A stretch of DNA of 64,000 nucleotides from Eucommia ulmoides (lineage: Eukaryota; Streptophyta; Magnoliopsida; Garryales; Eucommiaceae): assembly GCA_016647705.1 (NCBI GenBank), contig CM028333.1:8878616-8942615 (forward strand). Direction: 5' to 3'. Every line of letters starts with the position of its first letter. Position 1 is the stretch's first letter. The notes under the pieces were generated by a model. It was not told where the DNA came from, did no database searches, and worked only from the letters and a program-made list of their open reading frames with translations. Below are positions 53,609 to 64,000 of the stretch, one piece after another. The position numbers and the translations under genes were made by a program.

Positions 53609-56007
53609 TGTTGGCCCAATGAACTACCAAGAGGATGATGAATTTGGTAGTAATAAAAAATTACCAAACAATAACATTTCAAAATTCAAATAATTAATTT
53701 TATCCTAAATTAATTATTATCTTTATAATGCAGCGGATAAGTGTTCAAATCTAAGTGTACACCCGAACAACATGAAATAAAGAAAATAACAATACAGTAC
53801 ACCATGATACATCCTGATTCACCAAACTACTCTTGGCTAATTCAGTCCTCCGAGCCCTACAGAGATTCACACCCATTAAACTCAAGATTCATTTTCCCAG
53901 GTAGGAACCAAAGCCTTACATTGATTTTTTTCGTAGGCTCAGAATTAATTTTTACAATCATTTTTCACAGGTTTAAGAATAACCTTATTTTTTTCTCAGA
54001 CTCAAGACTAACCTAATCTTTTCACAAGCTAAGGATCAAACTTAATTTTTTTATACCTTAGGCTAAGAATCAAATCTCACAATCACTCCAAGTATCATTT
54101 TTCCAGATAAGGATGAAATCTTTACAAATTCACTCAAAATCTAATTCTATTCAGAAAGAATTAACACCTATCTCTTTTCATGGGAAAAAAAATAACCTAA
54201 CCTTTTTGTATTTAGGTAAAGATCAAATCTCAATCTCTTTACAGGAAGAAATTGATACCCAGCTACCCCTGACTAAATACTCCCAATAGTATCTAATCCG
54301 CACACAACTCACTAATTACACAAATTGATAAGTGTTTTTCCCACTCGTAACTTCTAACACCTCAATTTAATTTAACTCAATTAATGTCCCCAAAATTACT
54401 AGTTATAGAATTAAAAGTAAGAAAATAAAATCTGATTAAAAGATAATGCGGGTAGCACAAAGATAAGCACGTAATCAGATTATCACAAAATTGTTTTAAA
54501 AGATTTTTATGTTTTAACGTTCAAAAACGATTTTTCAAAAAATCAAATACCAAGCATGCAATAATAATAATAATCTCAATAAAGAATAAGTTTGGAACGA
54601 TCTCACAAGGAAAACACCAAAGATTACAAGTAGTATTGCTAGACAACTTAGATAGGTGACGCCAAATTAAATAGCACTTTAACTCAAGAATTGCAAGAAC
54701 AAAATAATTTTACAATGATCTCTCAGTATAATATCAGAACAATGACTCTTAAAAAACTCAGGAACTTTTTGTTCTTGATAGAAGTGATGTATTGGTGATC
54801 ACACACAAGTGGAAAACGCAGGTCTATTTAAATGGATTTGAAACAGATCCTCTAACGGCTAGTTTCCACATATCATGACATTTAATAGCACCTATAGACC
54901 CCATATATTATTCCCTTTCAATTCTGGCATATTTGACTCAATTATAATTTTTAAAATATTCAATTTAATCCCTCAAATATTTTTTAATCTCAATTAGATA
55001 AGATAGAAAGAATTAAACGTACCAATTTGATAAATAATCAAATTATATGAACCATATCTATAGGGATAATTAAATACTAATGAAATATCTATAATATATT
55101 CAAATCCCCAGAATATCTCCAAGATATTAGTAAAAAAACGGCTAGTAACGACTATAAAAGATATGATCAACAAAAGCCTCAAAATCTAAAACAGTCCCAT
55201 CGGTTGACTGACCAACACCCGTCGATCAACCGATCGTTTCAGGTTGTAGCCCAAGCCAATTTATCAAATAAGGTCGGTTGACCGATCCCCCATGAGTCGG
55301 TTGACCGATCGATTCAGGATGCTCCCCAGACTTATTTCTCAGCCATGGTCGGTTGACCGATCTTTTATGGTCAGTCGACCGATCGATTCAGAGAGTTCAC
55401 CGGTTGACTATTGGTTGACTAATCGATTCAGAGAGTTTCACAATTTCCAGCCCACTTCCATCGGTTGACCGAACCTCTCTAGTCGGTTGACCGCTCAATA
55501 TTGGAACTACTTCTCTTTAATTTATTTTAGCTCCACACTTCGACATTTTGAATATTTTAACCAATTTCTTTTCTCGGTTAATTAATATTGACACTATTAA
55601 TCAATTTTAAACACTAACATTGCTTAGGTCAATATTTATTTTTCAATTTCATATTGGAGCACATAATTGAACTTAATTAGGACTCTAATTCAAATACACA
55701 TAAATATAAATCAATTTTGTGTCGCGTGTGATCCTAATTGGAAAACATTAAGAGTCGAATTGAATTGAGTTGTTTTCATTTAGATTCTTCATAATCTTCA
55801 ATTCTCTTAATGTACATCTCTTTGTCAGTTTCTTTAGCATCATTCTCAATTTCTTCATAATAATATCGTCAATGCATCCTTCATAATTACTTAATGATTT
55901 GATCTTGAATGAAACTCTTTTAAACTGAAACACAAACACTGAACAAATCCATTAGTTTCACAAAACATATCAATACTTAATTGTCCATCAAAATCTCAGG
56001 ATCAACA
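53609..56007 (-). mobile_element. 2.4-kb solo LTR or LTR-only element, copia (SIRE/Maximus-like)
   Basis: Begins TGTTGGCCC and ends ATCAACA, flanked by ATTAA on both sides (53604-53608 and 56008-56012). The neighbouring duplicate at 56455-56475 shows the same site without the insertion. Read on the minus strand it has a TATA-like ATTTAAATAG about 20 bp before GACCTGCG (about 54822-54840), and lacks primer site, polypurine tract and coding sequence. Its U3 holds the GGTTGACCGATC array. A solo LTR from recombination between two LTRs is the simplest reading; the family name is by resemblance only. Confidence 0.75.
55195..55500. repeat. array of GGTTGACCGATC palindrome-like motifs in the solo LTR
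   Basis: About nine occurrences of (T/C)CGGTTGAC(C/T)GATC or partial versions, several followed by GATTCAG(A/G). Each motif is an imperfect palindrome. Located in what would be U3 on the minus strand, upstream of the TATA-like site. Confidence 0.8.
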
Positions 56008-56139
56008 ATTAATAATGTATTATTGTATTAAATTTTTATAGTTAATGTTTATTTTTTTAGTCCTATTAATTAATACTCATCAACATTTGATTTTTTTTTT
56101 CCCAACAACGTTTGTGTATATATATATATATATATATAA

Positions 56140-56590
56140 AATGTGATAAGGAGTTTATTAAAATGACAAAGGTGTTCATGGCATTTGTCAAGATGATAAG
56201 GCTTAACCTCTACAATATAATGTGTTTTGAGACCATTGTCTTAAAATTACATGTAAACTTTTGACAATTTGACCAAGATAGGAAATTTGACACTACAATT
56301 CTAACCTAATTTGTAACCACTCATATTGAAGTTTGTGTGATTTTTATTCCCTTATTTTTTTTATTTTTTTTTATTTTTAAATATTGGGACTATAAAGACT
56401 ATTTTAAGAAATATATTTTTATTGTTTAATCCCTTATATGTGTATAGTCAAGTAAAATAACATTATCAATAATGTATTATTGTATTAAATTTTTATAGTT
56501 AATGTTTATTTTTTAGTCCTATTAATTAATAATACCCATCAACATTTGATCTTTTTTTTTTGTTTTGTTTTGTAAACGACAACGTTTGTC
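56140..56590 (+). repeat. second copy of the local duplication (empty site)
   Basis: Matches 53261-53608 plus 56008-56118 with small differences. At the position equivalent to the LTR insertion it reads AACATTATCAATAATG without interruption, giving the pre-insertion state. Confidence 0.88.
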
Positions 56591-56863
56591 CAGGCTAACT
56601 TACGCACTTCCCAACCAACCACTTCTCCGGGCAATCTTAAGGGCACATGCCCCCATATCAATTTGGATCGCCAGTACATTAAGAATTAAATTCAAGATTT
56701 AATTTATGCAATGCTCTTTAGAAAAGTCAAACTTTGATTTACAAGAAAATGAGACACCTCTCTTTGACAATCAGACTAACACTACTTGAGTAAGATTTAA
56801 TGTTCATCAACGTTTGATCGTAATACCTTGTGATCATTAACTCCATCTCTCTCTTTGTGGGTC

Positions 56864-57881
56864 CTTAATAACTCACCAATTATGGAAATAATATTAAATG
56901 CTAACAAAATAACTTATTTTGTGAGCATTTACAATTGACTTAATTCATGAAAACCATATTATTTTAATCTACATTTATCATTTTCATTTTGATATCCACG
57001 TCGATTATTTTTTAGTGAAAAAGTTCAAAAGTGAACATTCATAAAAAATAATCAATTCCTTAATAACCCAACAATTATGGAAATAAATATCAACGAAAAA
57101 AACTCTTTTTGTAGATATTGATAATAGATTAAATTCATGAAAATTTTATTATTTTAATTTACATTTAATCTTCTTTATTTTCATATTTATATTGATTATT
57201 TTTTATGAATATACTCTAAATATTTATACTTTTTGTCAAATATAATTTGACATGACCCCAGTGACGATTTTTTTTTTCTTTTTTTTATATTTTAAGTTTC
57301 TTGTGCCTTATATACCATTCTAAGTTAAATTATGTGTTGGGTTAATTGTTTAGTAAACATTTACTGAGATAAAAATATGATTTCAACATGGACTTGATTT
57401 AGTGAACATACACGAAATTAAGTAATAATGTTGTTTGAGGATAATTGTTTAAGTGAATGTTCACTAAACAAATGAATGCTTAATAATAAAATTATCTAAT
57501 TGAACATTCACTAAGTAATTTTTTGTAGAGTTGGTATATTGATTTACTGAATGTTCACTAAAATAAATCACATTTTGTGTTGAGGGTAATTAATTTCAGT
57601 GAACATTCACTAATTGATATCCTATTCCTTTTTGTAGTTGTTTTTAGTGGACTTTTACCGATCTAAATTAATTACATTATGTGATGGGTTATTTGTTTTA
57701 GTGAACATTCATACATGTTGGATTATTTTTCACTAAAAAATAATCGATGCAATTATCAAAATGAAGATGATAAATGTAGTTTAAAATAGTATAATTTTCA
57801 TTAATTTAATTCATTGTAAATGTTCACAAAATGATTTTTTTATTGATATTTATTTTCATAATTGGTGGGTTAGGTTATTAA
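56864..57881. mobile_element. element with 155-bp inverted repeats, AT-rich
   Basis: 56864-57022 (TTAATAACTCACCAATTATGG ... TCGATTATTTTTTAGTGAAAAA) is the inverted counterpart of 57718-57881. A third, direct copy of the arm lies at 57049-57215. Between them, GTGAACATTCACTAA-type words recur. No coding capacity. Target duplications were not identified. Confidence 0.6.
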
Positions 57882-58149
57882 TGTAGTTTGACCATTTTTT
57901 TTTTTTACAGAAAATGACATCAATTGTAAATTAAATGACATATAGGGCAATGATTTTAAAAAAAGATAAAAACTATTTAGTGAATATTCTTAAAGAACTA
58001 AAAATTTATATTGTGTCGTTGATGAGTTTTTCTATAAAATCTACTCGATGTGGGCTATTTTGGCTAACCAAGGACCTCAAATCATGACGGAATATGTGGC
58101 AAGTTGATCCCTCCTTTGAAGTCATCTCATCATTGAAGAACAATGAAGG

Positions 58150-58570
58150 ACTCTTGGGGATTCAACTGACCTCCAGTCTCCCGAACTATCTCTGCTCGGA
58201 GATCATCGAAAGGGGGACCTTTTGGATTTCATCCGAGCTTCGTCCTCCCGAGCTATCTTTGCTTGGTGTTCATCGTAGGGGGGACCCTTTGGATTTCATC
58301 CGAACTCTGTCCTCCTGAGCTATCTTGCTTGAAGTTCATTGTAGGGGGACCCTTTGTATTTCAATCGACCTTTGGTCTCTTGAGCTATATTTGCTTGGAG
58401 TTCATCATCAGGGTGACCCTTTGGCATCTATCTGAGCTCTGATCTCCCGAACTATCTCTGATCAGAGTTCATTATCAAGGGTACCCTCTGGCATCCATTC
58501 GAGCTCTGAGCTCTCGGGGAATCTCTGCTTGGAGTTCATCATCAGAGGGACTCTTAGGATTTCATCTGAG
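58150..58570 (+). repeat. imperfect tandem repeats of about 65-75 bp
   Basis: Five to six units share GGGGGACC(C/T)TTTGGATTTCATC, (C/T)GAGCT(C/T)(C/T)G(T/A)(C/T)CTCC, GAGCTATCTTTGCTTGG and AGTTCATC. They lie in the U3-like part of the gypsy LTR. Confidence 0.75.
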
Positions 58571-59014
58571 CTTCAATCTTCCAAGCAATTTTTGCTTGAT
58601 TATCTTGACACCAGGTCTCCCCTATGGCTTTTACAAGCTCAGGACAACAACCTCTGCACAACATTCAGAGCTGAGGGTATCTCCTCCAAGATTGTCACTT
58701 GTCATCTGACCAAAGACCTCTAAGCTGCGTCCTCCAAGCTGCGATCTCCTACACCACCGGGAAAGGCACCAATACTTTTATGGGTTGGGTTCCACCCCCT
58801 AAACTATTTGGCCTAGCCCATGGGCTCTTCCAGATGAGCCGAAAAACCAAACCCAAAGGCCTAATCAACTCACGTGTCTCTCCATTGGCCACGCGCCTCC
58901 CCGCCTATATATCTTCAGGCATTCGATGTCCCAAGTAATGTTTAACTACCAATTTGAAGCATATTGTAGCCTTTTTCCCTAGAGCTCTTACTCTCATGCC
59001 GGAGGGACTTCATC

Positions 59015-59557
59015 TAGAGGTATGCAACAGGTAGTTTGGACTAAAACCACGAATCAAACTAATATTAGGCGAGTTGGGCTAGTTTGAACCGTAGACAGCC
59101 CAATGATGTGCGGGTTGGATGTTTAAACCATAGGCTACCCAATAGTGTGCGAGTTGGGCCTATTTTCGGATTGGGTTAACTAGAACCGTGGCTTGTCCAA
59201 GGTGGTGAATGAATTAGGAAGAAATTTTCACAAAGACAGAGAATGATTTAGAATTTAGGAGGAAGAACGAAGAGAATAAGATGCAAGAGGAATTATCAAC
59301 GGTGGTTGGAACATATATAAACCGTAGGCAACGGCTTAGATATTATTTATATCATCACACGTATTTTTGTGTTCTACTTTGTGGGCAGGTTGAACCCATA
59401 AGAAAATGGACCAAACCATAAATCGTCCATTCATGTGCGGATTTCAAGGTTTATGACCCGCGTAATTTGTGGGTTAGTATTGGTCGGATTTTTGGCGGTG
59501 CGGTTTGGGCAGTTTGGAAGGTTTTGGATGGTTGGACCGATCTGTTGCACACCCCTA
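59015..59557. mobile_element. 543-bp hAT MITE with 8-bp target duplication
   Basis: Ends TAGAGGTATGCAACAGGT and (minus strand) TAGGGGTGTGCAACAGAT. Flanks ACTTCATC (59007-59014) and ACTTCACC (59558-59565) differ by one base. The interior has repeated GGGTTGG(G/A)C/GCCCAAT words. The host LTR reads on across it. Confidence 0.85.
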
Positions 59558-60239
59558 ACTTCACCGAGATATTTGTGCAAGTTCTAGCACGGACCTCAAG
59601 TTTGACTATTGAAAAAGTTGATTGTTGATCATGGACCGCTCAAGAAATTCCGAACTCTGAATTTCGAACTCAGAACTTCCATCTTAACAAGAAATTTTCA
59701 CGTGTACTCCGACTAGACTAACTGGAGTGTCAATCATTCCTAAACACCAACACTACTTATTATCTATGATAGACTAAATAATAAAAAATGACAAAATTTT
59801 CTGAAGAAAAAATGGGAAAAAAATGCACCAATAATAATAAGTTAATAAATCCAAAAAGTTGGTAATGAGGTCAATAAAGACTTCTGTCTTGTGCAAAAGT
59901 CTGATTCATGAATTTGACCAATTAGAAACACCACCCAATATGCGGATCACCATGTTGTGTTCACATGCGTACACAAACAAAGCCCATCATCTCTCTCTCA
60001 TATTCTTGTCTTGTTCAGCATTCAAAAGAAACAGAGTGATGGTATGAAAACAGAGAAAAAACAGAGGCTCGAAAAACGAGTTAGTGGAGTCTTTTTCATT
60101 CCCCCACAAAAACATGCACTTGCACAGTTATCCATTGGACCAATTATCTCCAAATTTCAACACCCATTTCATTATTATCTGATGATCATAAATCTCTCTC
60201 TTCAAAATTCAACCATCTCCATAAAAAGCTACCATAATT

Positions 60240-60338
60240 TCGCCTTTATATACGCCCCATCATATTTCCTCTCTCTCTCTCTCTATCTCTCACCTGAGCT
60301 CTTTTTCTCTCTCTAGATTGCCACCTTCAATATTGGCA
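60240..60338 (+). promoter_or_regulatory. putative promoter and leader
   Basis: A TATA box (CTTTATATACGCC, about 60243-60255) is followed by a (CT)n-rich leader typical of dicot transcripts and a small hairpin ATTGCCA...TGGCAAT (60317-60341) that overlaps the first ATG. Confidence 0.4.
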
Positions 60339-60455
60339 ATGATTCTTAGTAGTCGCCGGCAGAAGTTCTCCGGTGCCGGCGTTGAGTATGGAAGAAGAGG
60401 ATGGATACGGAGCCGGAAGAGGAGGGTGCTTTATGTAAATATGTGTGGAAGCTGA
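60339..60455 (+). CDS. possible small protein, 38 residues
   Basis: First ATG after the TATA box and leader. The product is very basic (MILSSRRQKFSGAGVEYGRR, then an Arg/Lys-rich stretch and YVNMCGS). I recognise no peptide family. Longer overlapping frames (60401-60652) run through a (CA)n/(GT)n palindrome and look accidental. The stretch may instead be a non-coding transcript; coding status is uncertain. Confidence 0.25.
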   Translation: MILSSRRQKFSGAGVEYGRRGWIRSRKRRVLYVNMCGS

Positions 60456-60520
60456 AGCTGAGATATAACGAGCAAAATCTTTGCAATATTTTCCCTCCCG
60501 AGTTTTTACCTTCCATTTAC

Positions 60521-60561
60521 ACACACACACGCACACACGCACACGTGTGTGTGTGTGTATT
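60521..60561. repeat. (CA)n(GT)n palindromic microsatellite
   Basis: ACACACACGCACACACGCACACGT is followed directly by GTGTGTGTGTGTGT, giving a self-complementary stretch of about 40 bp centred on ACGT. Confidence 0.9.
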
Positions 60562-61369
60562 TATAATCCTTGAAAGGGCAGAACCGGGAGAGGCGACGTT
60601 ATTGCATTGTGATTTTAGGGGAATTGAGGGTAGCGGTCCGACTTTACCTTAGCTTGCATTTTTTATTTCCAAATTTAACCTTCTGTCTCTCTAAAAATGG
60701 GGATGTAAGGGATGCATACGAGGTAGCTTTTATGTAATCCTGCTGCTGGGCATGCATCTCTTACACCTACCATGATACCATCTAATGTAGTATTGTAATT
60801 GGCTATGGCTATTGTACCTTTTTTTCAAATTAAAACATTTCCTTCTTAGAAGTTTCTGGTGTTTGAGTATTGCTTCAGTTATTTTTTTCCTCAGTTTCTG
60901 TTCTCAGAAAACTTGGAACAAAAACAATAATATAAGAACAAAAACTGAATTCCATTCTGTTCCTAGATTTTTAGAACTACATCCAGGAACAAAAGGGAGG
61001 GATTTTTCTATTTCTGTTCCAAGTTTTAGGATAATAGAGGCAGCAAAAACAAACAAAACACATTAAAACATTGAATTTCTGTTATTACACACAACTAAAG
61101 ATTTAATTGTTCATATATTTCTTACAAACAAACACAAATCTTAAAAATGGAGGGAAAAAAAATAGTTTAACACATCAGCAAAATGAAGGTACCATATATT
61201 TCACATGAAGGAAAAAAAAAGGTACAAGTGAAAGCCCGGGGGCACATTTGGAACATATATTGATTATTTCCATAACCTAAAAGCAGGCAACGAACATTAA
61301 AATCAAAAACAGGACATAAACTAATCCCCTTGTTTTATTGATCGTTGTTTTCGGGTAAAAACCGTTCCT

Positions 61370-64000
<2,631 letters not shown>

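Larger units (their letters stand above)
58020..59691 (+). repeat. Ty3/gypsy-type LTR fragment, interrupted by a hAT MITE
   Basis: A TATA box (GCCTATATATCTTC, about 58911-58924) is followed by CTCTTACTCTCATGCCGGAGGGACTTCA, cited by position 58986-59012, a U5 phrase common in plant gypsy LTRs. After the MITE at 59015-59557 the LTR resumes with GAGATATTTGTGCAAG and ends possibly at CCATCTTAACA (59691). The left part contains imperfect tandem repeats (58150-58570). Left boundary unclear. Confidence 0.55.

Noticed and set aside
60401..60652. 83-codon plus-strand open frame
   Set aside because: Runs through a (CA)n/(GT)n palindrome that gives alternating THTRTHAHVCVCV; not a credible protein.

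Overview
The window looks like nuclear DNA of a flowering plant, almost certainly a dicot. It has spliced genes with plant-type families (nuclear poly(A) polymerase, a TIR-NBS-LRR relic, a jasmonate-oxidase-like 2-oxoglutarate dioxygenase fragment, a response-regulator exon). Intergenic DNA is AT-rich, full of microsatellites, and crowded with plant transposons: hAT, Mutator-like, Ty1/copia, Ty3/gypsy, TRIM, LINE and MITEs. I see no operons, tRNAs, rRNAs, CRISPR arrays or replication origins. Almost all coding matter is transposon-derived and decayed. The only clearly intact host gene is the poly(A) polymerase at the right edge.

Layout. 0.8-5.9 kb: decayed antisense gag-like reading frame of a gypsy-type element, followed by a plus-strand LTR. 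8.4-8.6 kb (minus): a clean first exon of a response-regulator receiver protein with promoter-like DNA upstream; its other exons were not found. 8.8-12.9 kb: non-autonomous Mutator-type elements and a long direct repeat. 13.1-14.6 kb: a very large inverted repeat (arms about 0.7 kb, loop about 50 bp). 16-20 kb: foldback repeats, a copia protease fragment and a palindromic LTR remnant. 22.88-26.80 kb: a complete hAT element with perfect 8-bp target duplication and a broken transposase. 27.3-29.6 kb: decayed copia pol with an inverted LTR fragment at its left. 29.9-35.1 kb: a second, end-truncated hAT copy, interrupted by a 2.6-kb Pack-MULE with perfect 9-bp target duplication; this carries a captured promoter and first exon of a 2-oxoglutarate dioxygenase, and is itself interrupted by a 1.2-kb hAT-type element. 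35.1-35.3 kb (minus): a TNL disease-resistance relic. 38.6-48.2 kb: three copies of a duplicated module enclosing a MuDR transposase pseudogene, which is split by a long-inverted-repeat element that holds a hAT MITE, part of which was later tandemly amplified. 49.4-49.8 kb: a complete TRIM. 53.6-56.0 kb: a 2.4-kb solo-LTR-like insertion, proved by an empty-site duplicate next to it. 58-59.7 kb: a gypsy LTR split by a hAT MITE. 61.4-64 kb (minus): seven exons of nuclear poly(A) polymerase, continuing past the window edge.

The genes do not form a functional unit. The main story is the order of insertions, which target-site duplications and reading-frame continuity allow to be reconstructed at several places. 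All calls come from reading sequence and translation by eye; no database search was run.
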